Assembly: GCF_020640915.1 (NCBI RefSeq)
Contig: NZ_JADWDC010000007.1
Location: 1 to 64,000 of the forward strand
DNA length: 64,000 nt
Source of the DNA: Waterburya agarophytonicola KI4
GTDB taxonomy: Bacteria > Cyanobacteriota > Cyanobacteriia > Cyanobacteriales > Xenococcaceae
Reading direction: 5' to 3'
The notes beneath the pieces were generated by a model. It was not told where the DNA came from and ran no database searches. It saw only the letters and a program-made list of their open reading frames with translations. Numbering within the stretch: the stretch's first letter is position 1; every line of letters begins with the position of its first letter. Below are positions 17,544-25,144 of the stretch, in pieces. The position numbers were made by a program, and so were the translations under genes.

Positions 17544-20153
17544 TTATACAGGCATACCTAAAATATCCTCAATCTTAGGCATATCTTCCAAAGCAATTAC
17601 CCTACCTTCATCCTCGAAATTATCAATTTGATCAAAGTTGAGGTAACGATATAAATCGCTTTCAAAAGGTGCAATTTTCTCTTTTACAACTGCCATATAT
17701 TCTTCCACTGTAGGAATCTTGCCTAACAATGCACAGACAGCAGCTAACTCAGCCGAACCTAAGTAAACCTGTGCGCCTTTACCCATGCGGTTGTTGAAGT
17801 TACGGGTAGAAGTGGAGAAAACAGTAGCATTATCTTCCACGCGGGCTTGATTACCCATACAGAGAGAACAGCCAGGCATCTCGGTACGCGCGCCAGCAGC
17901 AGCAAATATGCCGTATACGCCTTCTTCACGGAGTTGTTTCTCATCCATGCGAGTAGGAGGGCATACCCAAAGTCTTCCTTTGATTACGCCTTCCCCCTCT
18001 AGAATTTTGGCAGCAGCGCGATAGTGTCCAATGTTGGTCATGCAAGAACCAATAAATACTTCGTCTACTTTGTCTCCCGCGCATTCAGACATTAATTTGA
18101 CGTTATCAGGATCGTTGGGCGCAGCGACGATGGGTTCTTTGATTTCGTTGAGGTTGATTTCTACCGTATCTGCATATTCCGCATCCGCATCCGCAGACAT
18201 AAGTTCGGGGTTAGCCAACCACTGTTTCATTTTGCCAACGCGACGCATAATAGTGCGGGCATCGCCATAACCACGGGCTACCATATTAGTTAGCAAGGTT
18301 ACATTCGATCGCAAGTATTCTGCTACGGTATCCTCGCTTAGTTTAATCGTACTTCCAGAACAAGAACGTTCGGCAGTAGCATCAGTTAGTTCAAAAGCCT
18401 GTTCGACTTTTAAGTCGGGTAAGCCTTCCATCTCCATTACTCGCCCATTGAAGACGTTGATCTTATTCTCTTTGGAAACGGTTAATTTTCCCTCTTGAAT
18501 AGCCACCCAAGGAATAGCATTAACAATATCTCGTAGGGTAATTCCTGGCTGTAATTCTCCTGTAAAGCGGACTAAAACCGATTCGGGCATATCTAAGGGC
18601 ATTACTCCCAATGCTGCTGCAAAAGCTACCAAACCAGAACCCGCAGGGAAAGAAATACCCAAAGGAAAACGAGTATGGGAGTCACCACCAGTACCCACAG
18701 TATCGGGTAACAACATTCTGTTTAACCAAGAGTGAATAATACCGTCTCCTGGGCGCAAAGCTACCCCACCGCGAGTAGAAAAGAAGTCGGGTAAGTTTTT
18801 GTGAGTCTCAATGTCTACAGGCTTAGGATAGGCTGCGGTATGGCAGAAGGTTTGCAGAGTCAAGTCGGCATTAAAACCGAGACAGGCTAATTCTTTTAAT
18901 TCATCCCGGGTCATTGGCCCTGTGGTATCTTGAGAACCAACGGTAGTCATCAAGGGTTCGCAGGAAGTACCAGGGCGAACTCCAGGTAAACCAGAAGCCT
19001 TACCCACCATTTTTTGAGCCAAAGTAAAGCCTTTACCTGTATCTACTGGTGCAGAAGGGCGAGTAAAGACTTCGGAGACTGGTAAGCCTAATGCCTCTCT
19101 GGTTTTGTCGGTTAATGCCCTGCCAATTAATAAAGGTATTCTACCGCCAGCCCGTACTTCATCGATAATAGTGTCGGGTTTGAGATCGAAGGTAGAGATA
19201 ACTTTGGGCGAACTACCGTTAGCCCCTAAAGTAATTTCGCCTTTGTAGGGATGAATAGTAATCACATCGCCAGTGTTTAATTGACTAACATCGCATTCGA
19301 TAGGCAATGCGCCAGAGTCTTCAGCAGTATTGAAGAATATAGGAGCGATTTTATCACCCAAAATATAGCCACCAGCTTTTTTGTTGGGAACAAAAGGTAT
19401 TTCTGAACCAATATGCCACAATACGGAGTTGATTGCCGACTTACGAGACGAACCAGTACCAACCACATCGCCCACATAGGCTACAGGATGACCTTTTTCT
19501 TTTAACTTGGCAATAGTTTCCAAGCCATCGGGCATTTTGGACTCTAGCATTGCTAAAGCGTGGAGGGGAATATCGGGGCGAGTCGTAGCGTGGGGTGCAG
19601 GGGATAAGTCGTCGGTGTTGGTTTCTCCTGGCACTTTAAATACAGTAACGGTGATAGCTTCTGCTGGCTTGGAACGACCAATAAACCATTCTGCATTCGC
19701 CCAAGAATCGATTACTTGCTTGGCATAGGGATTAATATCAGATAGTTCTAATACATCGTTAAAGGCATCAAATACCAATAAGGTTTTACTCAAGGCTGCC
19801 ACTGCTTCGGAAGCAATACCAGGTTCGTTAGATTTTAGTAAATCTACTAAAGATTGGACGTTATAGCCACCCATCATTGTACCCAGTAAGCTAACTGCAC
19901 CTTGGGCAGAAATTATAGGACATTTGATTTCTCCCTTGGCTACCGCAGTTAAAAAACCAGCTTTGACATAAGCTGCATCATCTACACCAGGGGGAACGCG
20001 ATCGCGCAATAATGACAGTAATTCTTCTTTTTCGGTTTCGGGAGGATTTTTGAGTATCTCGCACAATTCCGAAGTCTGCTGCGCTGTTAAAGGCAATGCA
20101 GGTATGCCTAATTCTTCTCTTTTGGCAGCTTGCTTTCTGTATTGTTCTAGCAT
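17544..20153 (-). CDS. acnB: bifunctional aconitate hydratase 2 / 2-methylisocitrate dehydratase
   Basis: An 869-residue AcnB-type aconitase, the 4Fe-4S enzyme that interconverts citrate and isocitrate in the tricarboxylic acid cycle. It has the AcnB order: a helical HEAT-like N-terminal domain (1-160), the swivelling domain (165-380), then the catalytic core. Cluster ligands are visible as [13 protein letters not shown] (about residue 710) and CSLCMGNQ (about residue 770). The segment [20 protein letters not shown] holds active-site residues. Length and start ([16 protein letters not shown]) fit the family exactly. It is monocistronic, with its own terminator. Confidence 0.96.
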   Translation of the reverse strand: MLEQYRKQAAKREELGIPALPLTAQQTSELCEILKNPPETEKEELLSLLRDRVPPGVDDAAYVKAGFLTAVAKGEIKCPIISAQGAVSLLGTMMGGYNVQSLVDLLKSNEPGIASEAVAALSKTLLVFDAFNDVLELSDINPYAKQVIDSWANAEWFIGRSKPAEAITVTVFKVPGETNTDDLSPAPHATTRPDIPLHALAMLESKMPDGLETIAKLKEKGHPVAYVGDVVGTGSSRKSAINSVLWHIGSEIPFVPNKKAGGYILGDKIAPIFFNTAEDSGALPIECDVSQLNTGDVITIHPYKGEITLGANGSSPKVISTFDLKPDTIIDEVRAGGRIPLLIGRALTDKTREALGLPVSEVFTRPSAPVDTGKGFTLAQKMVGKASGLPGVRPGTSCEPLMTTVGSQDTTGPMTRDELKELACLGFNADLTLQTFCHTAAYPKPVDIETHKNLPDFFSTRGGVALRPGDGIIHSWLNRMLLPDTVGTGGDSHTRFPLGISFPAGSGLVAFAAALGVMPLDMPESVLVRFTGELQPGITLRDIVNAIPWVAIQEGKLTVSKENKINVFNGRVMEMEGLPDLKVEQAFELTDATAERSCSGSTIKLSEDTVAEYLRSNVTLLTNMVARGYGDARTIMRRVGKMKQWLANPELMSADADAEYADTVEINLNEIKEPIVAAPNDPDNVKLMSECAGDKVDEVFIGSCMTNIGHYRAAAKILEGEGVIKGRLWVCPPTRMDEKQLREEGVYGIFAAAGARTEMPGCSLCMGNQARVEDNATVFSTSTRNFNNRMGKGAQVYLGSAELAAVCALLGKIPTVEEYMAVVKEKIAPFESDLYRYLNFDQIDNFEDEGRVIALEDMPKIEDILGMPV

Positions 20154-20617
20154 TTAGTAGTTTTCCTCTCTATACATAGATTCTAAATAGGATATATATT
20201 GTCTCATCCAGTCTCCTTCTATCTCTGTTTTTGATGAGCATTTTTTGCCTAATACACTTATATTCTATTGATTTATCGACGGTTTAAAGATCTTTGGCTA
20301 TTTACTGTTTCGGAGTTTTGATGCTGAAATACTTGAAATGTTTATGTATTAATAAACAAACACAAAACCGACAAAATTTGTTACAATAAGCTAACTTCAT
20401 AAATGTAACGATTTGATGAAGTAAAGGAAATATCTAACCATAGCAGTATAAATATCTCGAATATCTGAGCATAGCCATGACTTAGGTGAAATATCCTTGA
20501 ATTTGATAGAAAAACAGCATGAAGCTCCGCTAAACAAAAAACTATCAGAGTTAAACCAATAACCCTTCTTGGGTAATTTCACTTATCTGAAATAAGCCAG
20601 TATGGAGACAAAACGCT
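20154..20617. other. 464-nt intergenic region upstream of acnB
   Basis: AT-rich spacer between the divergent acnB and the small gene at 20618. I see no coding capacity worth naming. A 7-bp inverted repeat ACTTCAT/ATGAAGT occurs at 20394-20422, with no T-run. The acnB promoter must lie in the part near 20160-20300, but no box is convincing. Confidence 0.5.
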
Positions 20618-20863
20618 GTGACATATCATGACAGAGAACGATTGTGGGCGCTGATCATAAGTGCTATTGATAATTTGGAGCAAGTATCTCGCTCTAGAGA
20701 GTTAACCAATATTCTTTGGGATATCAATATTAAAAGTAGCAAAACCGAGCAAGACTGGAAAAGGACTGAAATTTTACTGGAATCCTATGAAAAAAACCGA
20801 GATGAGTTTTTAGAAGCCGCTCTGTCAAATCTAAGAGAATTAGTCCAAATTATGAATGGCTGA
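20618..20863 (+). CDS. small hypothetical protein
   Basis: An 81-residue protein starting with GTG at 20618. It is predicted to be all helical, charged and without signal or membrane segment, with Trp and Leu spaced as in a short helical bundle (DRERLWALIISAIDNLEQV). I do not recognise the family. No in-frame ATG lies nearby upstream, which favours the GTG. It stands alone and converges on the GIY-YIG operon. Confidence 0.5.
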   Translation: MTYHDRERLWALIISAIDNLEQVSRSRELTNILWDINIKSSKTEQDWKRTEILLESYEKNRDEFLEAALSNLRELVQIMNG

Positions 20864-20898
20864 TCCTAGTCTGACTTTAAATCAATTCAATAGACTTA

Positions 20899-20934
20899 AA
20901 ACTCGTCACAAGTATTTTTATTATTGGCGAGTTT
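20899..20934. terminator. possible hairpin between convergent genes
   Basis: AAACTCG at 20899-20905 pairs with CGAGTTT at 20928-20934 across a 22-nt AT-rich loop that includes a run of five T. It sits between the small gene at 20618 and the GIY-YIG operon, where a bidirectional terminator would be expected. The stem is short, so support is modest. Confidence 0.3.
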
Positions 20935-20968
20935 CAAAGTAGTTTAAGTATGAGTATTAATTCTACGT

Positions 20969-21247
20969 TTAAACAATAGGAGAATTTTTCATGTTCAGAG
21001 GAGGTTGATAAAATGCGATCGCAGCATTTTCAGCCCTATTCAATAGCCATTCTGGTATTTGAACCCAGACAATATATGCATCTAAACCACATCTAGCAAT
21101 AATTTTGCCAAGTTTGTGATGACCATTATTCCAGCGAAGATAAATATTTTTAGCCTGTCCAATATACAAAACATTATTATCAGCATCTATAACTTTATAG
21201 ATTCCGCTTATTTTAGGTAAGCTTTGTAAATCAGTTATTGGTGTCAT
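20969..21247 (-). CDS. GIY-YIG nuclease family protein
   Basis: A 92-residue single-domain GIY-YIG protein. The core motif is complete: SGIYKVIDADNNVLYIGQA gives GIY and YIG, RW follows in the expected helix (KNIYLRWNNGHHKLGK), and the glutamate and family-typical end appear in NRAENAAIAFYQPPLN. No DNA-binding domain is attached, so target choice may depend on partners. It is the last gene of a three-gene unit with 2-nt gaps, which lies divergent to the Y RNA/Ro60 locus. The unit is likely translated in a coupled way. Confidence 0.85.
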   Translation of the reverse strand: MTPITDLQSLPKISGIYKVIDADNNVLYIGQAKNIYLRWNNGHHKLGKIIARCGLDAYIVWVQIPEWLLNRAENAAIAFYQPPLNMKNSPIV

Positions 21248-21249
21248 GA

Positions 21250-21579
21250 TTACAACTGTTCAATATGAATATCTGCAAACTGAGCCTCTAATTGAATGCG
21301 TTGCCAATCACCCTCCATTTTATTATTATCTAGTCCTGATAAACGACCTATCGCAAATAAAGATTCTTTGAGCATTTTTTCTGATTCTTCTAAATCTTTG
21401 AGAGATAGATCCAAAGCTTGTTCTCTTAACAAATTTATTTTATTTAAAATATCCGTCCAATGAGACTTATATCGCAAATCCTTCTTGGTAGTTAAATCTG
21501 ACCTTTCTCTTTTTAATTGCTTAGTGTTCTTAGTACAAGTAAGACTATAAACTTCTTGTTTGATTTCTGTGAGTTTCAT
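21250..21579 (-). CDS. hypothetical helical protein, middle gene of GIY-YIG operon
   Basis: A 109-residue, highly charged protein that appears to be mainly helical with coiled-coil character (residues 40-85). There is no signal or membrane segment and no family that I recognise. It has 2-nt gaps to both neighbours, which makes co-translation with the GIY-YIG protein and the 222-residue protein very likely. A structural or specificity partner of the nuclease is a reasonable guess but only inference. Confidence 0.6.
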   Translation of the reverse strand: MKLTEIKQEVYSLTCTKNTKQLKRERSDLTTKKDLRYKSHWTDILNKINLLREQALDLSLKDLEESEKMLKESLFAIGRLSGLDNNKMEGDWQRIQLEAQFADIHIEQL

Positions 21580-21581
21580 AA

Positions 21582-22250
21582 TTAATCTTGTTGGGCTAAT
21601 TTAGCGTATCGAATTGCCTTTTTAACTATCTTTAATACTTCTGATTTCTCTAAATCAAAAATATCGCAGCCTTTTTCTACAGCTTTGTTAACCGAACGAG
21701 TGCTGTATATAGTATTAATTTGCACTATAACTTCTGGATCAATATCTGCTTCTTGGAGAAGCTTTTTAACTAATTCTCTCTGGACTCTATAAGTGTCGTT
21801 CCAAGTTTGTAGTGATCTTTGACTGTTCTCTAATTTACCAATATCTTTAATTCTTTCAGACCAATTATCAAGCAAGGCAACTAACTGGGAAGCTGTCCCT
21901 ACTTTTGCTTTTTCTAGAAGTCTCTTGAGTATATTTCCTTTAATTTGACTGTCTCTAACAACCTTTGTGTGTTCCTCTCGATATTTGCCTAATACTTGTT
22001 CTGCTGCTCCTATTGCAGCTCTCTTTTGCTGATATCCTTTGACATGACCTTGTTCTTCACGAATATCATCTAGCACTTCATCGTAATTGGTCATATTATG
22101 ACGATAATGATTGAAAAGCTCTCTTCCACTAGCTGTTTCATAATCAATTATTTGACCATTTTCGTCTTTAATTTGATAAAGGTTCTCTAGATTATTTATT
22201 TTTATTTTATCGATTTTATCGCGAGGATCTATACTCTCATTATTGTTCAT
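21582..22250 (-). CDS. hypothetical helical protein, first gene of GIY-YIG operon
   Basis: A 222-residue soluble protein rich in Lys, Glu, Asp and Gln. The N-terminal third contains a YQIKDENGQIIDYETASG stretch that may form a small beta element. The rest is helical (for example NILKRLLEKAKVGTASQLVALL) and the end is basic (KKAIRYAKLA). I recognise no family. It leads a tight unit with the next two genes. Its start is 145 nt from the first Y RNA on the other strand, so the promoters of the operon and the RNA array share that gap. Confidence 0.6.
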   Translation of the reverse strand: MNNNESIDPRDKIDKIKINNLENLYQIKDENGQIIDYETASGRELFNHYRHNMTNYDEVLDDIREEQGHVKGYQQKRAAIGAAEQVLGKYREEHTKVVRDSQIKGNILKRLLEKAKVGTASQLVALLDNWSERIKDIGKLENSQRSLQTWNDTYRVQRELVKKLLQEADIDPEVIVQINTIYSTRSVNKAVEKGCDIFDLEKSEVLKIVKKAIRYAKLAQQD

Positions 22251-22349
22251 CAGAATAAAACGTGTTTAGTGTGATACTAATGTAGCTTTTTAAGCTTAAC
22301 GCTTATTGCGATCGCGATCGCTACTTTGAAAACAAATATTACATTAGTG

Positions 22350-22376
22350 TTGCAAAAACTTTTTAAATTGTATACA
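22350..22376 (+). promoter_or_regulatory. possible promoter of the Y RNA array
   Basis: TTGCAA at 22350-22355 and TATACA at 22371-22376 resemble -35 and -10 boxes, though the 15-nt spacer is short. A start a few bases later would give a leader of about 13 nt before the first tRNA-like 5' end at 22396. No equivalent is evident before the second and third copies, so they may be cut from one precursor. Confidence 0.3.
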
Positions 22377-22395
22377 CTACAAAAGTAATCGAGAA

Positions 22396-22525
22396 GCAGT
22401 GATAGTTTAGCAGCCTAGAACACCTTATTCTTCCTTGTTCACAACTTACCCCATCGGGGTCGAAGAATATAGGATTATCGCCTTTAACGCGGGAGACGCG
22501 GGTGCAAATCCCGTTCGCTGCACCA
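22396..22525 (+). ncRNA. Y RNA (YrlA-like) embedded in a tRNA-Glu-like backbone, copy 1
   Basis: The 5' GCAGTGA (22396-22402) pairs over 7 bp with TCGCTGC (22515-22521), and ACCA follows at 22522-22525. The D arm pairs GTTT with GAAC and its sequence (TAGCAGCCTAGAACACC) recalls tRNA-Glu. The T arm is GCGGG-TGCAAAT-CCCGT. Between the D and T arms sits a 48-nt core (22432-22479) that is not tRNA: CTT, then ACCCC-ATC-GGGGT, then a CG bulge and AAG, flanked by TCCTTGTTCAC and AGGATTATC. These elements match the Ro60-binding stem and the conserved UUGUUC/UUAUC strands of Y RNAs. After the core, TCGC-CTTTAAC-GCGG could form an anticodon-like arm (triplet TTA). It lies upstream of a Ro60 gene. The function, tethering Ro60 to an effector, is inferred from the known class. 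Confidence 0.85.
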
Positions 22526-22595
22526 ACTTAGAAGAAGAGAAAATAATACAAATGATAAAGATCAAACAATCAAGCAAAAATCTGTAATTAGCCAT

Positions 22596-22724
22596 GCAAC
22601 GGTAGCTCAGTTGGTAGAGCAGCAAAAACATCCTTGTTCACATCTTATCCGTCGGGGTCGCAGAGCTTAGGGTTATCGAATCATAATCGGCAGGACGCAG
22701 GTTCAATTCCTGCCCGTTGCACCA
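22596..22724 (+). ncRNA. Y RNA (YrlA-like) embedded in a tRNA-Met-like backbone, copy 2
   Basis: A 7-bp acceptor stem (GCAACGG with CCGTTGC, 22596-22602 and 22714-22720) is followed by encoded ACCA. The D arm GCTC-AGTTGGTA-GAGC and the T arm GCAGG-TTCAATT-CCTGC are textbook tRNA. The Y core lies at 22631-22677: TCCTTGTTCAC, then TCTT, ATCC-GTCG-GGGT, a CG bulge, and TTAGGGTTATC. After it, CGA-ATCATAA-TCG forms a 3- to 4-bp arm with a seven-base loop identical in its last six bases to an elongator tRNA-Met anticodon loop (CAT). The extra segment between D arm and T arm makes it 129 nt, far too long for a tRNA and too short for a group I intron. Confidence 0.87.
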
Positions 22725-22749
22725 AATCCAAGTAAATTGAATTAATCAT

Positions 22750-22879
22750 GCAGTGGTAGCCAAGTGGTAAGGCAGCGATAAAGTCTCCTTGTTCATAATC
22801 TTATCCGTAAGGGTCGAAGAATTGAGGGTTATCTTAATGGGTTTCGCTATTCGCGGGTTCGACTCCCGCCCACTGCACA
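22750..22879 (+). ncRNA. Y RNA (YrlA-like) embedded in a tRNA-Gln-like backbone, copy 3
   Basis: GCAGTGG (22750-22756) pairs with CCACTGC (22870-22876), followed by ACAA rather than ACCA, so CCA would need enzymatic addition or repair. The D arm (TAGCCAAGTGGTAAGGCAGC) and the variable/T region (ATTCGCGGGTTCGACT, stem GCGGG/CCCGC) resemble cyanobacterial tRNA-Gln. The Y core at 22786-22833 has the cleanest form of the stem: TCTT-ATCC-GTAA-GGGT-CG-AAGA, closed by a GNRA tetraloop with the CG bulge in place. The anticodon-like arm is not convincing in this copy. Confidence 0.85.
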
Positions 22880-22886
22880 AAATATT

Positions 22887-22942
22887 AACGATTGAGGGTT
22901 ATCAATTGGAAAATGTAGGTTCGAGTCCTGCTTCATCCCCTG
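22887..22942 (+). ncRNA. 3' remnant of a fourth Y/tRNA-like RNA
   Basis: The sequence repeats the 3' half of the Y core (ATTGAGGGTTATC, as in copy 3) and then a complete T arm (GTAGG-TTCGAGT-CCTGC, 22915-22931) with a 3' acceptor strand. No matching 5' half exists upstream, because copy 3 ends 10 nt before it. It is therefore a truncated copy or the result of recombination between copies. It could also still be processed from the array transcript. Confidence 0.6.
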
Positions 22943-22964
22943 TTTAGTTAAACAATAACTAAAC
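22942..22964 (+). terminator. hairpin at the end of the Y RNA array
   Basis: GTTTAGTTA and TAACTAAAC form a perfect 9-bp inverted repeat with loop AACAA, followed by TAATTTTCACTATTTT. It lies between the last tRNA-like element and the Ro60 gene. It may end the RNA array, stabilise its 3' end or attenuate read-through into the Ro60 gene. The stem is AT-rich and the T-run is broken. Confidence 0.5.
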
Positions 22965-23003
22965 TAATTTTCACTATTTTGCCTGAAAAGGCTGGAGGTA
23001 ATA

Positions 23004-24605
23004 ATGAATTACCAATTTTTCACTAATAAAAATAAAACACCTCAAAATAAAGCTATTCCTGGACGGGAATCAGAAATGATTCAAGGTCGCTCTGGTGGTT
23101 ATATGTTTGAGGCGGGTATTTGGCAAACTCTTAGTCGTTGTCTACTAATTGGTACTGCTAATAGTACTTACTACGCTGGTAAACGAGAATTAACCGATGA
23201 TTTTGTTGATACGGTAAAAGAAGCGATCGCCTTAGATCATCAAAGAGTAGCCAAAGAAATTGTTTATGCTAGTGACGGGCGATCTATTAACAATAGCGCG
23301 CCAATTCTGGCTTTGGTATTGCTTTCTATGGGTGATAGTTCCGAAGCGAAGCAAGCTTTTATTGAGATTTTCCCTCAAGTTGTCCGTACTGGAAGTCATT
23401 TCTATGAATGGTTGAGCTACACCAAATCTATGCGTGGTTTTGGTAAGGTAATCAAACAGGTAGGTACGGCGTGGCTATCTAGAGAAGATGTCAAAGGTTT
23501 GGCTTATCAATTGTTGAAATACCAACAACGTCATGGTTTTAGCAACCGCGATGCTTTGAGATTATTTCATGTAAAACCTGTTAGCGAGGAACACGATCGC
23601 CTTTACAATTGGGTGGTTAATGGTTGGACGGAATTGCCCGCAGAAGTTCCCTCAGAAGCAACTAAGCAAATCTGGTGGTATGAGTGGTTAAAACGCCATC
23701 CTGAAGAAACCCATAGAGCGATCGCTGAAGGTAGACTAACTCATGAAATGGCTGCCCCTGTGGGCAATATGGATTGCCAAGCATGGCAACTGTTGTTTGA
23801 TACGATGCCTATTGGTGCAATGCTGCGTAACTTGGGTTCGTTAACCGATTTAGGAGTATTGCGAGTTGATGCGATCGATAATTTAGATCGTCTAGAATGT
23901 GTTTTAAACAACCGCAAATATCTACGCAAAGGACGCATTCATCCCATTGATGTCCTTAAGGCATTAAAAACTTATGCCAGCGGTGGTAAAGTTGGACGAA
24001 GTAGGAAAACTTGGACTCCCGTACCTCGGATCGTGGATATCTTAGAAAAAGCTTTAGAAATGTCTTTTGAAGTAGTCCAACCTACTAATAAAGTATTTCT
24101 TCATGCAGTAGATATTTCTGGTTCGATGTCAGGATATGTTGCTGAATCTGTCGGTTTAAACTGTTGCGAGATTGCGACGGCGATGGCATTAGTTACGGCA
24201 AAAGCAGAGAAAAACTATGCTATTCGCGGTTTTTCTACTAAATTTATCGATCTAGAGATTAGCAAGCGCGATTCTTTCCGTTCTGCACTGAAAAAAGCCA
24301 GCAACCGTAACTTTGGTGGTACAGATGCCAGTGTGGCTTATGATTGGGCGATTAAGAACAAGTTCAACGCAGACGTAATTTGTTTTTGGACGGATAATGA
24401 AAGTTGGGCGGGAAGAAAACACCCCTCCTGGGCTTTAAAAGAATACCGCCAAAAAGTTAATCCTAAAGCTAAAGCTGTCTATGTTACTCTTGCTCCTTAC
24501 AACATCACTTTAGTAGATCCTCAAGATAATAATTCTTGGGATTTAGCTGGTTTCGATCCTGGTATTCCTCGCTTGATTCAAATGATAGCGAGTGGCGATA
24601 TTTAG
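23004..24605 (+). CDS. Ro60 orthologue (Rsr), TROVE domain plus von Willebrand A domain
   Basis: A 533-residue TROVE protein, the bacterial orthologue of the Ro60 autoantigen. It forms a HEAT-repeat ring that binds Y RNAs on its outer surface and the ends of misfolded RNA in its hole. Residues about 25-360 are the TROVE ring. The C-terminal vWA domain has a complete MIDAS: DISGSMSG near residue 370, the threonine in FGGTDAS and the aspartate in WTDNES. Length matches Deinococcus Rsr. A strong Shine-Dalgarno (GGAGG) sits a few bases before the ATG. The three Y RNAs lie immediately upstream on the same strand, as expected from known bacterial Ro60 loci. Confidence 0.95.
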   Translation: MNYQFFTNKNKTPQNKAIPGRESEMIQGRSGGYMFEAGIWQTLSRCLLIGTANSTYYAGKRELTDDFVDTVKEAIALDHQRVAKEIVYASDGRSINNSAPILALVLLSMGDSSEAKQAFIEIFPQVVRTGSHFYEWLSYTKSMRGFGKVIKQVGTAWLSREDVKGLAYQLLKYQQRHGFSNRDALRLFHVKPVSEEHDRLYNWVVNGWTELPAEVPSEATKQIWWYEWLKRHPEETHRAIAEGRLTHEMAAPVGNMDCQAWQLLFDTMPIGAMLRNLGSLTDLGVLRVDAIDNLDRLECVLNNRKYLRKGRIHPIDVLKALKTYASGGKVGRSRKTWTPVPRIVDILEKALEMSFEVVQPTNKVFLHAVDISGSMSGYVAESVGLNCCEIATAMALVTAKAEKNYAIRGFSTKFIDLEISKRDSFRSALKKASNRNFGGTDASVAYDWAIKNKFNADVICFWTDNESWAGRKHPSWALKEYRQKVNPKAKAVYVTLAPYNITLVDPQDNNSWDLAGFDPGIPRLIQMIASGDI

Positions 24606-24607
24606 TA

Positions 24608-25126
24608 TTAGATAATGCTGTAGGATAACTTCCTAAATATTTCAGCTACATTATCTCCTGTCTTAGCGGATGTGGGGTAAGTGCTGAGTATTTGGGAATT
24701 GTCGTAGCAACCATAGTTTTCTAAAAGCCGATCTAACTTTTCTTGAGGGACTAAATCGGCTTTATTAAGAGCGATCGCAATAGTTCCCTGAGGGTTAATT
24801 TTCAAGAAAAGATCTGCATGCTGATTGATATTCTCTAAAGTACTAACACGAGTTAGATCCGCAACAATAATCGAACCACTAGCACCTTTAAGATAGCTGG
24901 GGGTAATTGGTTTAAATTTAGTATTACCTTCTAGATCCCAAACCATTAAATTAATTTGATGAAGATCTAATTCTGTTTCGATCTCGATAGATTTACGGGA
25001 TATTTTAACTCCCACTGTTGATAAATATTGATCGCTAAATTTATTTTCAACAAAACGTCTGATCAAACTGGTTTTGCCGACATTAAAATTTCCTAGTAAA
25101 CAAATTTTTTTGGTAATTGTTGACAT
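24608..25126 (-). CDS. Rab-like small GTPase
   Basis: A 172-residue Ras-superfamily GTPase. The P-loop is GNFNVGKTS (residues 12-20), switch II reads WDLEG in place of the usual WDTAG, and NKAD gives guanine specificity (about residue 122), with TSAKTGDN as the G5 motif. The missing Gln and Gly in switch II may lower intrinsic hydrolysis, so an activating protein may be needed. The gene follows, with an 18-nt gap, the gene for a membrane protein with a possible roadblock domain, which is the classical type of partner for such GTPases. It converges on Ro60 with a 2-nt gap. Confidence 0.88.
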   Translation of the reverse strand: MSTITKKICLLGNFNVGKTSLIRRFVENKFSDQYLSTVGVKISRKSIEIETELDLHQINLMVWDLEGNTKFKPITPSYLKGASGSIIVADLTRVSTLENINQHADLFLKINPQGTIAIALNKADLVPQEKLDRLLENYGCYDNSQILSTYPTSAKTGDNVAEIFRKLSYSII

Positions 25127-25144
25127 TTCTTAATTTTTATGAGA

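Noticed and set aside
22396-22879. Ordinary tRNA genes for Glu, Met and Gln
   Set aside because: Each contains about 55 extra bases between D arm and T arm that are conserved among the three. Anticodon stems are short or absent.
22396-22879. tRNA genes with group I introns, as in cyanobacterial tRNA-Leu
   Set aside because: The insert is far too short for a group I intron and sits after the D arm rather than in the anticodon loop. It matches Y RNA features instead.
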